Below, piece by piece: positions 16,758-25,088 of a DNA stretch of 64,000 nucleotides. A model generated the notes under the pieces. That model made no database searches and was not told the origin of the DNA. It saw only the letters and a list, made by a program, of their open reading frames with translations. Source of the stretch: Maledivibacter halophilus (lineage in GTDB: Bacteria; Bacillota; Clostridia; Peptostreptococcales; Caminicellaceae); NCBI RefSeq assembly GCF_900167445.1, contig NZ_FUZT01000009.1:105058-169057 (forward strand), in the 5' to 3' direction. Each line of letters begins with the position of its first letter. The stretch's first letter is position 1. The translations under genes were made by a program, and so were the position numbers.

Positions 16758-16812
16758 TGGATAATTAATAATTGTAAGGGTCAAGTCTTTGGGGTCTAGT
16801 AAGAGACTTAGT
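16755..16812 (+). repeat. Possible fragments of dispersed clostridial repeats before aroE
   Basis: ATGGATAATTAATAATTG followed by AAGGGTCAAGTCTTTGGGG resembles two short repeat types I recall from clostridial intergenic regions. A weak hairpin can form between AAGTCTTT and AGAGACTT. It lies in the pheA-aroE gap and lengthens the apparent 5' end of the aroE reading frame. Only a genome-wide copy count would confirm it. Confidence 0.35.
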
Positions 16813-16839
16813 GCTAATAAATATGATAGGTGGGATAGG

Positions 16840-17652
16840 ATGAGCAATTTATTTGGGCTTATAGGAGAAAAATTGAAGCACAGTTTTTCTCCTGCTATAC
16901 ATTCAATAATATTTAATGAGCTTAATATAGAAGGATATTATGATTTGTTTGAGGTGAAAAGCCAGGATTTAAAGATGGCAATCTACGGATTAAAGGCTAT
17001 AGGTGCTAGAGGAGTAAATGTAACTATACCCTATAAGGTTAATATTATGGAGTACTTAGATGATTTGTCTCATGAAGCTAAAAAAATAGGTGCTGTAAAT
17101 ACCATTTGCTTTAAAGAAAATAAAACAATAGGATATAATACCGACTATTTTGGCTTTGGTATTATGTTGGATAAGTATGATATTGATATTAAAAACAAAG
17201 AAGCAGTTATTCTAGGGACGGGAGGAGCTTCTAAAGCTGTATTACAGTATTTACTTGATAAAGGAATAAGGGATATTATTTTTGTAAGTAGAAATATAAG
17301 AAAAAGCAAGGAAAGACTTAAAAATTATAAAGTTATATCTTATGATGACTTTAAAAAAATAAGTGATAAGGATATGATAATTAATTGTACACCATCTGGT
17401 ATGTATCCAAAGGTGGAAAATTGTCCAGTAAGTAGAGATGATATATCAAAATTTCAGGCAGCTGTTGACTTGATTTATAATCCAGTAGAAACATTATTTT
17501 TAAAACATGCTAAAGATCAGGGAATAAAATCAGTAAATGGTCTATATATGCTTGTAGGGCAAGCTGTAAAGGCTCAGGAGCTTTGGAATGATATTGAAAT
17601 TAGCAGTGAAGTGATTGAGAAAATATATGAGGAAATAAAAAAATTAAGATAA
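16840..17652 (+). CDS. aroE: Shikimate dehydrogenase
   Basis: NADPH-dependent reduction of 3-dehydroshikimate to shikimate. The 270-residue product has the substrate domain LIGEKLKHSFSPAIHS and GVNVTIPYKVNIMEYLD (catalytic Lys in PYK), and the nucleotide-binding GTGGASKAVLQYL followed by FVSRNIRKSKE. I start at the ATG at 16840, after AGGTGGGATAGG. The frame stays open back to 16789, but those residues come from repeat-like DNA and precede the family's usual N-terminus. Confidence 0.93.
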   Translation: MSNLFGLIGEKLKHSFSPAIHSIIFNELNIEGYYDLFEVKSQDLKMAIYGLKAIGARGVNVTIPYKVNIMEYLDDLSHEAKKIGAVNTICFKENKTIGYNTDYFGFGIMLDKYDIDIKNKEAVILGTGGASKAVLQYLLDKGIRDIIFVSRNIRKSKERLKNYKVISYDDFKKISDKDMIINCTPSGMYPKVENCPVSRDDISKFQAAVDLIYNPVETLFLKHAKDQGIKSVNGLYMLVGQAVKAQELWNDIEISSEVIEKIYEEIKKLR

Positions 17653-17679
17653 ATTTAGTATACAGGGTGGTTATAAATC

Positions 17680-18186
17680 ATGAAGAATAGAGATGTTAAC
17701 ATAGTTCTCATAGGTATGCCTGGCTGTGGCAAAACAACCATAGGGAAGCTTATATCAAAAAAATTAGATATTGGTTTTTGTGATATTGACCATTATATTG
17801 AAGAAAAAGAAGGAAGAAGTATTCCAGATATATTTAAAGATAATGGTGAGGAATATTTTAGAAGATTAGAGAGTAAAGCAGTAGAACAAATTAGTCAAAA
17901 GTCAGGATTTGTAATATCTACAGGTGGAGGAGTAATAAAATTTAACGAAAATATGGAATTGCTAAAAAAAAGTGGTATAATTATATTTATTAATAGAAAA
18001 TTAGAAAATATAATATCAGATATAGAAACAGATGGACGGCCACTATTAAAGGATGGAAAGGAAAAACTTCATAAGCTTTACAAGGAAAGAATTGATTTAT
18101 ATAAAAAATACTCAGATCATGAAGTGCTCAATGAGGGGAGTTTAGAAGCTGTAGTAGAAAAAATTATAAGAATTATTTCTAACTAA
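17680..18186 (+). CDS. aroK: Shikimate kinase
   Basis: Phosphorylates shikimate at O3. The 168-residue P-loop kinase has GMPGCGKTTIGKLIS, the shikimate-binding DIDHYIE and EEYFRRLES, ISTGGGVI, and the lid region DGRPLLK. It starts at ATG after CAGGGTGG, 27 bases past aroE. Confidence 0.93.
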   Translation: MKNRDVNIVLIGMPGCGKTTIGKLISKKLDIGFCDIDHYIEEKEGRSIPDIFKDNGEEYFRRLESKAVEQISQKSGFVISTGGGVIKFNENMELLKKSGIIIFINRKLENIISDIETDGRPLLKDGKEKLHKLYKERIDLYKKYSDHEVLNEGSLEAVVEKIIRIISN

Positions 18187-18276
18187 GCTTTCTAAGGAAT
18201 ACCCTAATACTTAGAATTTGAAACTTATAACTGGCAGGAAGTCTTTAGACTACCTTGCCAAGAGGAGTTGAAGCCT

Positions 18277-18714
18277 TTGAAAATATTAATAATAAATGGG
18301 CCTAATATTAATCTTTTGGGAATAAGAGAAAAGCATATATATGGTAAAATTAACTATGAAGAAATGTGCAAATACCTTAAAGAGAAAGCGGAAAAATTAA
18401 AGCTTAATATAGATATTGTTCAAAGTAATATTGAAGGGGAATTAGTGGATCATATACAGGAGGCCTATGGCAAATATGATGGAATAATAATCAATCCAGC
18501 TGCTTATACCCATTATAGTATAGCTATACTAGATGCACTAAAGGCAGTTGATATTCCTTCGGTGGAAGTGCATATTAGCAATGTTAACTCAAGGGAGGAA
18601 TTTAGAAAAAGATCTGTAACAGCTCCAGGATGCATTGGACAAATATGTGGTTTTGGTATATATGGTTATGTTATGGCTATGATGGGATTGATTAATGATT
18701 TAAAACAGGAATGA
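18277..18714 (+). CDS. aroQ: 3-dehydroquinate dehydratase, type II
   Basis: Dehydrates 3-dehydroquinate to 3-dehydroshikimate. The 145-residue product reads ILIINGPNINLLGIREKHIYG, then QSNIEGELVDHIQEA, IINPAAYTHYSIAILDA and VEVHISNVNSREEFR with the catalytic His. I start at the TTG at 18277, nine bases after AGGAG; the TTG at 18268 lies inside the ribosome site. It is the last gene of the aro operon. A hairpin (about 18231-18261) separates it from aroK. Confidence 0.92.
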   Translation: MKILIINGPNINLLGIREKHIYGKINYEEMCKYLKEKAEKLKLNIDIVQSNIEGELVDHIQEAYGKYDGIIINPAAYTHYSIAILDALKAVDIPSVEVHISNVNSREEFRKRSVTAPGCIGQICGFGIYGYVMAMMGLINDLKQE

Positions 18715-18737
18715 ATTTTAAATAAGGAGATTTTAAT

Positions 18738-19661
18738 ATGGAATCAAAAAAAACCTTGTCACTAATTGCTATAATGATAACATCCACAGTATGGGGACTA
18801 TCTTTATTGAGTGTAAAAGTTATAGTTGATGTTATACCGCCAATGACTATGACTTTTTTTAGGTTTTTAATAGGATCTTTAGTATTATCGATTATTTATA
18901 TGATTAAAGAAAAAGAAAAGAAATTAGATAAAAAAGATATACCTATGTTTATTTTGTCAGGGGCTTCTGGGGTAAGTGCATTTATTTATTTTCAGAATAG
19001 TGCTGTTCAGTTTATATCAGCTTCTTCGGCCTCAATAATAGTTGCTGCTATTCCAATATTTGTATTGATTGCTGAGGTAATAGTTTTCAAGACTAAACTA
19101 TCAAATAAGAAAATTATTAGTGTTATATTGTCCTTTATAGGTGTATATTTTATAGTAGGTTATGATAGTTCTTTAGCTTCTTCAGATTCCTTTAAGGGTT
19201 ATTTAATGATGTTTGGAGCAGTTATAGCTTGGGTTGTTTATAGCATTGCAACAAAGCCCTTATATAAAAAATATTCTCAAATATCTATTGTATACTTTCA
19301 AACCCTGTTTGGAACATCGGTCTTAATCCCCTCTATATTTGTAGAAACAGCAAAATGGAGTCTGGTAAATAATGTGATAATATTAAATCTTCTATTCTTA
19401 GGAATATTCTGTTCAGCAATAGCCTATTATCTATATGTTTATGCGATGGAACATTTAGGTATCTCTACTACAGCATTATTTTTAAATCTTATTCCTGTTA
19501 TAACAGTAGTAAGCAGCTATTTTATACTAAAGGAAAAAATAGGGATATATCATATAATAGGTGGAGCTTTAGTAGTTACTTCTGTTTATTTAGCTAATAT
19601 TAAGGGAAAAAGTGGTGAGGAGAAATTGGTGGAAGAGGGAGAACTTAAAAAAGCTACATAG
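18738..19661 (+). CDS. EamA/DMT-family transporter
   Basis: The 307-residue product has ten predicted membrane helices in two EamA repeats (about 8-145 and 155-290). Typical features are TSTVWGLSLLSVKVIV in the first helix, SSASIIVAAIPIFVLIAEV, and the mirror region SAIAYYLYVYAMEHLGISTTALFLNLIPVITVVSSYF in the second repeat. Such proteins usually export amino acids or metabolites. The gene follows aroQ by 23 bases with AAGGAG, so it may be the tail of the aromatic operon and export an aromatic compound. The substrate is inferred only. Confidence 0.8.
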   Translation: MESKKTLSLIAIMITSTVWGLSLLSVKVIVDVIPPMTMTFFRFLIGSLVLSIIYMIKEKEKKLDKKDIPMFILSGASGVSAFIYFQNSAVQFISASSASIIVAAIPIFVLIAEVIVFKTKLSNKKIISVILSFIGVYFIVGYDSSLASSDSFKGYLMMFGAVIAWVVYSIATKPLYKKYSQISIVYFQTLFGTSVLIPSIFVETAKWSLVNNVIILNLLFLGIFCSAIAYYLYVYAMEHLGISTTALFLNLIPVITVVSSYFILKEKIGIYHIIGGALVVTSVYLANIKGKSGEEKLVEEGELKKAT

Positions 19662-19689
19662 TAGAATAATGTAGCTTATGAAAGATAGA

Positions 19690-19735
19690 AAGTAAAGGTA
19701 TGATTCTTAAAGGAGTCATACCTTTACTTTTATTC
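19690..19735 (+). terminator. Bidirectional Rho-independent terminator
   Basis: A stem of AGTAAAGGTATGATTCT with its near-perfect complement (19712-19728) is followed by TTTTATT, with A-rich sequence on the other side. It lies between the converging DMT transporter and the M20 hydrolase genes and can serve both. Confidence 0.85.
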
Positions 19736-19753
19736 AAAATGATTTAAAATTTT

Positions 19754-20920
19754 TTAAAACTTCTCCAAAAAATCAATTGCAAACCTAAAATACAGTTCAG
19801 TTCCTATGGCTAAGCTGTCTTCATCAATATTAAATCTTGGATGATGATGGGGAAAATCTGCTCCTTTTTCAGGATTTCCTGCACCAACAAAGGCTATTAA
19901 ACCAGGTATTTTTTCAAGATAATATGCCATATCCTCGCTTCCCGTTGTTTTTTCCATTTTCAAAAGCCCATCTTCTCCAAGCATGCTTAAAACAGTACCT
20001 TCAGCAATAGATGAGCATTTTTCATCATTGATTGTAGGTGGTGTTCCTTCTATATATTGAACCTTTGCCTTAGCTCTATAGGCTTTGGCAGTATTATCTG
20101 CATGTCTTTTAATTATTTCAGGGAGTATAGCCCTTGTTTTAGGATCAAAACATCTTACTGTACCTTCAATATGGGCTTCTCCTCCAATGACATTAAACCT
20201 TGTTCCAGATTGGATTTCCCCTATTGTAAAAACAACAGTATCTAAGGGATTTACTTCTCTACTCATAATGGACTGGGTATTCATAACAAGGGATGAAGCT
20301 GCAACAACTGCATCAATACCTTGATGGGGCATTGATCCATGTCCCCCCTTACCAATAATATCTATTTTCACATGATCTCCTGAAGCCATTCTAGGACCTG
20401 GGTCTACTGAAATTTTTCCGGTTTCGATACCAGACCATAGATGTATTCCCAAAATACCGTCAACACCTTCCAAAGCTCCTTCTTCAATCATTTCTTTTGC
20501 TCCTTGAACCATTTCTTCAGCAGGTTGAAAAATAAGCTTTATAGTTCCCCTGATGTTTTCCTTGATTTCATTTAAGGCTCTAGCAGCTCCAAGAAGCATG
20601 GCAGCATGGCCGTCGTGGCCGCAGGCATGCATTACTTTAGGATTTTGTGATTTATATTCAATTTCATTTTTTTCAGTAACCTCTAAGGCGTCTATATCTC
20701 CTCTTAAGGCCACTATTTTGCCTGTAGGCTTTCCTTTTATAGTAGCGACAACACCAGTTCCAGCCATTTCAATGTATGGAATACCCATATTTTCAAGTTC
20801 GGATTTGATTCTTCTAGAAGTTTCAAACTCTTTCCAGCTAAGTTCAGGATTCTTATGGAAATACCTTCTTAAGTTTATAACATAATCCTTTTGGATTTCT
20901 AGGAGCTTTTTATAATCCAT
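19754..20920 (-). CDS. M20D-family amidohydrolase (N-acyl amino acid/hippurate hydrolase type)
   Basis: Zinc peptidase-fold enzyme that releases amino acids from N-acyl or related conjugates; 388 residues. Metal ligands appear in MHACGHDGHAAML, FQPAEEM (Glu pair) and DFPHHHPRFNIDED. The lid domain (about 175-290) carries GKGGHGSMPHQGIDAV. The start is ATG after a run of G (GGGGGGT). It is closely similar to the next gene (20931-22094) along its whole length, so the two look like a tandem duplication. The real substrate cannot be told from sequence. Confidence 0.85.
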   Translation of the reverse strand: MDYKKLLEIQKDYVINLRRYFHKNPELSWKEFETSRRIKSELENMGIPYIEMAGTGVVATIKGKPTGKIVALRGDIDALEVTEKNEIEYKSQNPKVMHACGHDGHAAMLLGAARALNEIKENIRGTIKLIFQPAEEMVQGAKEMIEEGALEGVDGILGIHLWSGIETGKISVDPGPRMASGDHVKIDIIGKGGHGSMPHQGIDAVVAASSLVMNTQSIMSREVNPLDTVVFTIGEIQSGTRFNVIGGEAHIEGTVRCFDPKTRAILPEIIKRHADNTAKAYRAKAKVQYIEGTPPTINDEKCSSIAEGTVLSMLGEDGLLKMEKTTGSEDMAYYLEKIPGLIAFVGAGNPEKGADFPHHHPRFNIDEDSLAIGTELYFRFAIDFLEKF

Positions 20921-20930
20921 TTTACCCCCC

Positions 20931-22094
20931 CTATCTATTTAAAAAGTCAATTGCAAATTGTGCATATAAAGATGAAGCTGTTTCAAGGGCATCTTCATCT
21001 ATATCAAATTTTGGATGATGATGAGGGTAGTAATCTACCTTTTTCTCATTTCTTGAACCTACAAAGGCAAAGGCTCCTGGTGCTTTTTGAGTGAAGAAGG
21101 AAAAATCTTCTCCACCAGTGGTTTTTTCGTAGGTTACTAAAGCATCTTTTCCACTGGTTTTTTCTACAGCTTCTTCAGCTATGGCAGACATTTCTGGATC
21201 ATTTATTGTTGGTATAACAAGCTGTTTGTAATCAACTTTAACCTTGGCTCTATAGCTCTTAGCAGTTTGATCAGCTACTCTAGTGATCATATCCTCAAAG
21301 GAATCATTTACTTCCATGCTAAAGCATCTAGTTGTTCCCTCCAAATGGGCTTCACCTGCAATAACATTGAATCTGGAACCGGCATTAAACATACCAACAC
21401 TTATAACTGCAGGGTCAAGGGGGCTAATTTCTCTGCTAACAATGGATTGAAGATTCATAACTATGGCAGATCCAACAAGTACCGCATCAACACCCTGATG
21501 GGGCATAGAGCCATGGCCTCCTTTTCCTATTACATCAATTTTAAATATTCCTGCAGAAGCCATTCTAGGTCCAGCTTCTACAGAGACCTTGCCTGCTTCA
21601 GTGTCATTCCATATATGGAGTCCAAAGATTCCATCTACGTCTTCCATTACTCCTTCTTCTATCATTTTTTTGGCTCCCTGGGCTACTTCTTCACCGGGTT
21701 GGAAGAGTAATTTTACACTGCCACTAAATTCATTTTTTATTTCATTTAATATTTTAGCTGCTGTAAGTAAACTGGCAGTATGAGCATCATGGCCGCAGGC
21801 ATGCATAAGTCCTTTAACCTTTGATTTATATTCCTTGTCATTTTTTTCATTTACCTCAAGGGCATCCATATCTGCCCTTAAAGCTACAGTTCTACCATCA
21901 GCTTTGCCTTTGATGATTCCTACTACTCCAGTTCCAGCTACCTTAGTACACTCAATTCCCATTTTTTCCAATTCTTCTATAACTCTACCGGAAGTTCTAA
22001 TTTCCTTCATACTAGGCTCAGGATTCATATGGAACTCTCTTCTTAAGTCAATAGCATATTGTTTATATTTTTTAGCAAGCTCTTTAACAGTCAT
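20931..22094 (-). CDS. M20D-family amidohydrolase, tandem paralogue
   Basis: The 387-residue protein has the same architecture as its downstream neighbour: MHACGHDAHTASL, FQPGEEVAQGAKKMIEEG, the dimer/lid segment GKGGHGSMPHQGVDAV and YYPHHHPKFDIDEDAL. Starts are equally strong (GGGGAGG). It abuts the carbamoylase-like gene without a gap, showing an operon read right to left. Divergence between the paralogues is clear in the lid domain, so different acyl groups or side chains may be handled. Confidence 0.85.
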   Translation of the reverse strand: MTVKELAKKYKQYAIDLRREFHMNPEPSMKEIRTSGRVIEELEKMGIECTKVAGTGVVGIIKGKADGRTVALRADMDALEVNEKNDKEYKSKVKGLMHACGHDAHTASLLTAAKILNEIKNEFSGSVKLLFQPGEEVAQGAKKMIEEGVMEDVDGIFGLHIWNDTEAGKVSVEAGPRMASAGIFKIDVIGKGGHGSMPHQGVDAVLVGSAIVMNLQSIVSREISPLDPAVISVGMFNAGSRFNVIAGEAHLEGTTRCFSMEVNDSFEDMITRVADQTAKSYRAKVKVDYKQLVIPTINDPEMSAIAEEAVEKTSGKDALVTYEKTTGGEDFSFFTQKAPGAFAFVGSRNEKKVDYYPHHHPKFDIDEDALETASSLYAQFAIDFLNR

Positions 22095-23333
22095 TTATAG
22101 TACCTCCCCTAAATCAAGTATTGTATTATATACAACTTCAATTCCTTTTTGCAGATCTTCATAATCAGTCCATTCCTCGGGACAATGGCTTCTACCATCC
22201 TTACTAGGAACAAATATTAATCCAACATCTGTTATACCTGCCATAACCATAGCATCATGACCTGCACCACTAAGCATTTTAATATATGAAAAGCCCTTTG
22301 AATCGGCATTTTTTTCAAAGCTTTTTATTATTTCTTCTGACATTTTAACGGGTTTTACATCTAACATTTCTTCTATTATTACATCTAGTCCAGAAGCATC
22401 AGTTTCTTTTTGAATTAATTCAATAACTTTATTTTTTACTTCTTCTATACAGCTTTTATTTTTTGATCTAATATCAATAGTAAATTGGGCTTCACCAGGC
22501 ACAATATTTGCTGCACCGGGTTTAACACTTAAGGCACCTACAGTTGCAACAGTACCTTTTCCAGCTTCTATTGCATAATTAGGAATATGTGAAATTATTT
22601 TTGAAGCAGCAACAAGAGCATCGGCTCTCATATTCATTGGAGTAGTTCCAGCATGGTCAGGCCTACCCTTTATTGTGACTTTTAAGTTATAAAGTCCAAC
22701 TATAAAATCAACTATGCCTAAGTCTTTTTCTCTATTTTCTAATACAGGTCCTTGCTCTATATGAAGCTCAATAAAGGCTTTTATATCTTCAGGATTTCTC
22801 TTAGCATTATTAATATCATCTGGATTAAAGCCAAATTCTTTAAAAGCTTCAGCCATAGATATTCCTTCATTATCCTTATTATTATTTAGTTCTTCTATTG
22901 ATACAGAACCTGCCATTGCTCTACTTCCAAAAACCCCTGAGCCGAATCTGCCGCCTTCTTCTTCTATCATACCGACAAACTCAATTGGGTATTTTGTCTT
23001 AACATTATTCTCAGTAAGGACCCTCATTACCTCAAGAGCCATAATTACACCGGCAGGGCCATCAAAATTACCACCATTTTTTACAGAATCAAAATGAGAC
23101 CCTATCATTATAACTGGAAGATCATCATCAGATCCTTTTTTTCTTCCAAATATGCTTCCAGCAGGGTCTTCATAAACCTCTAGTCCTAGCTTTAAAAGTT
23201 CATTTTTTATATAGTTTCTTGCACCTCTATCTTCCTCAGTAAGAGAAAATCTCGTAAGACCTTGACCAGGAGTTGCATTAAATTTTGATAACTCCTCTAT
23301 GTCTTTTTTTATTCTATTAAGATTTGTTTTCAA
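22095..23333 (-). CDS. M20 amidase, N-carbamoyl-L-amino acid hydrolase/allantoate amidohydrolase family
   Basis: The 412-residue protein belongs to the hydantoinase/carbamoylase group. It has the opening TPGQGLTRFSLTEEDRGARNYI, then MIGSHFDSVKNGGNFDGPAGV (first metal His and bridging Asp), EEEGGRFGSGVFGSRAMAG, ELHIEQGPVLE, the HAGTTPMNMRADAL lid motif and the late LSGAGHDAMVMA. Such enzymes remove N-carbamoyl or ureido groups from amino acids or allantoate. I start at a TTG (23333) seven bases after GGAGGG; the frame extends five codons further to another TTG inside that site. Confidence 0.85.
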   Translation of the reverse strand: MKTNLNRIKKDIEELSKFNATPGQGLTRFSLTEEDRGARNYIKNELLKLGLEVYEDPAGSIFGRKKGSDDDLPVIMIGSHFDSVKNGGNFDGPAGVIMALEVMRVLTENNVKTKYPIEFVGMIEEEGGRFGSGVFGSRAMAGSVSIEELNNNKDNEGISMAEAFKEFGFNPDDINNAKRNPEDIKAFIELHIEQGPVLENREKDLGIVDFIVGLYNLKVTIKGRPDHAGTTPMNMRADALVAASKIISHIPNYAIEAGKGTVATVGALSVKPGAANIVPGEAQFTIDIRSKNKSCIEEVKNKVIELIQKETDASGLDVIIEEMLDVKPVKMSEEIIKSFEKNADSKGFSYIKMLSGAGHDAMVMAGITDVGLIFVPSKDGRSHCPEEWTDYEDLQKGIEVVYNTILDLGEVL

Positions 23334-23413
23334 AACATTTCCCTCCAATTTTAATTAGAACAATTCTTTATTAAAGATATAGATGTAGGTTTGTAAAGTT
23401 TAATTTACTCAGT

Positions 23414-23455
23414 TAGCCACTGAGAAACTTTTTGTGCTCCCCAGTGGCTAATTTC
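23414..23455 (-). terminator. Hairpin after the transporter gene, with a TAGCCACTG arm
   Basis: TAGCCACTG (23414-23422) pairs with CAGTGGCTA (23442-23450) and T-rich/A-rich flanks follow. It lies between the transporter and carbamoylase genes, so it may attenuate the operon or end a separate transporter transcript. The same arm sequence recurs at 31467-31548. Confidence 0.5.
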
Positions 23456-23504
23456 ATTTCTAAAGTTTTATTAACGTACATTTATAAAGAGTTGTTCTAA
23501 AATT

Positions 23505-24689
23505 CTATAATAAATTAGTAAATATGCCTGCAATTATTACAGAAACAATTGTAACTGTAGTAAATCCACCAACAAGCATTTTAGGAAGCATTTCATCCAT
23601 AAGGAATTTTTTTTCTTCCTCGCTTTCAGTAAGGGCTTTGGATGCTTCTTCAGTAAGAATATAGTTAGGTGGAAATCCGTAAAGTGCAGTAAGGGCTATA
23701 GCAAAGGACATTTCCTTAGTGTATCCTAATCTTTTGCCAATTAGCATTGAAAGTAAAGCCATTCCAGATACGCCTATAACTATTATTCCACCAAGAGGAA
23801 CAGCTATTTGGGCAAGCATTGCAGGGGTGGCTTTAGCAAGACCTGCAAATATAAATGCCATAAGACCTGTGATTAGAAATCCAAATGAGCCTGAAAGATT
23901 AAGAGGCTTTTGTTCAACAAATCCTAATTCTTGAGCAATTACACCGAAAAACAGACACATAACAAAGGGTGAAATGTCGACTGCTGGCTTAATGAGGTTT
24001 GCGAATCCTACAGCAGCCCATGCAGTTATACCAAGCTTTGCAAGGATCATATATGTTGTTGAATAGTTTTTTGGTATAGCAGGTATAAGCTTTTTCTTAG
24101 GTGCAGTTTCCTCATTGGATTCAGCTTTTTCAGTAGGTTTTAGCTCACCATTTCTAAAACCATTTAAAAGTCTAGTTCCTTCTTTTTTCAACATTAGTGC
24201 TGTAAGGGGATAGCCAACAAAGCCCTGCATTACATAAGTAACTATGGCAAGGACTGCTAATTTATCCATTCCTATTTCAGCGGCTGCTTCAGACATTATG
24301 ATGGCAGCTACAATACCACCTGTTAGTGGAGGTGTGGCTATAACAGCAGTTTCCCACCCAAATATAGCTTTACCTACTGTAAGGGTAAGTGCACATACAC
24401 CTACGATTCCTATTAATGCCACGGTAATAGTTTTCCACTGGCTAGCCAGTTCTCTAATAGTTAGCATGGTACCCATATGAGTTATTAATAAGTACATGGA
24501 TAAATAAATAATTGGCTTTTGAAAACCTGCGAGATCAACGATGTCCTGGGGAAAGAAAGTCCAGAAACCAAATAAAAATAATAGTGCCGAAACAAATACC
24601 GATGGAATGAATGCCTTTGATTTAGTAGACACAATATCTCCTATTGTTAAGACCACAAGTACAATAGAGAATGCCATTAATAAGCTCAT
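23505..24689 (-). CDS. Integral membrane transporter, glutamate/ESS-like
   Basis: The 394-residue protein has about eleven predicted helices and a hydrophilic loop in the middle (about 178-205, LKPTEKAESNEETAPKKK). The glycine-rich PPLTGGIVAAIIMSEAA in the first half, and the two-half layout, are reminiscent of sodium/glutamate symporters, but I do not see a firm family signature. It is upstream of three M20 amidohydrolases in the same direction, with AAAGGAGG before ATG, so it probably imports their substrate. An N-acyl or N-carbamoyl amino acid is plausible. Confidence 0.6.
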   Translation of the reverse strand: MSLLMAFSIVLVVLTIGDIVSTKSKAFIPSVFVSALLFLFGFWTFFPQDIVDLAGFQKPIIYLSMYLLITHMGTMLTIRELASQWKTITVALIGIVGVCALTLTVGKAIFGWETAVIATPPLTGGIVAAIIMSEAAAEIGMDKLAVLAIVTYVMQGFVGYPLTALMLKKEGTRLLNGFRNGELKPTEKAESNEETAPKKKLIPAIPKNYSTTYMILAKLGITAWAAVGFANLIKPAVDISPFVMCLFFGVIAQELGFVEQKPLNLSGSFGFLITGLMAFIFAGLAKATPAMLAQIAVPLGGIIVIGVSGMALLSMLIGKRLGYTKEMSFAIALTALYGFPPNYILTEEASKALTESEEEKKFLMDEMLPKMLVGGFTTVTIVSVIIAGIFTNLL

Positions 24690-24869
24690 TATTATTACCT
24701 CCTTTATTAGTTAATTTCATATAATATGTCCTTATATTCTAAACATTCTATCAACTATTAACATTTTTTTCTATGTTGCTGACACCAAAATTTTATAGAC
24801 AAATTTAGTGTATTTTTATACAATAATAAGGATAAAGAATTATGTAGGGTTTATTATAGTAAAACTTAG

Positions 24870-24978
24870 TTTATACATGCCCAAATACTCAGTGCTTCTG
24901 GAAGTTTTGGACATGTATAAATTAAAGTCTTTACTTAAATCACTATAGGTATATAGAAATTCCCGTAAAGACTTTAAT
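24870..24978. promoter_or_regulatory. Two adjacent inverted repeats in the divergent control region
   Basis: First pair: TTTATACATG-C-CCAAA (24870-24885) and TTTGG-A-CATGTATAAA (24906-24921), 15 of 16 bases paired. Second pair: ATTAAAGTCTTTAC (24921-24934) and GTAAAGACTTTAAT (24965-24978), perfect over 14 bases. They lie in the 399-base gap between the divergent transporter/hydrolase genes and the PucR-type regulator gene. Neither has a terminator U-tract in a useful place, so operator sites for that regulator are likely. The rest of the gap shows no gene. Confidence 0.6.
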
Positions 24979-25088
24979 GCATACATATTAAAAATTACTA
25001 TTGATGGAATGATATTATATATACATAAATTTAGTTTTACTAGGAACTCTATATAATAATTTAAAAGGAAAAATGAAGGGTTGAGTAA

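Noticed and set aside
16789..16839. Longer N-terminus for AroE
   Set aside because: The extra residues come from repeat-like DNA; the family begins at the later ATG.
24870..24978. Inverted repeats as terminators
   Set aside because: Loops of 20-30 bases and no U-tract in a useful place; operator sites are more likely.
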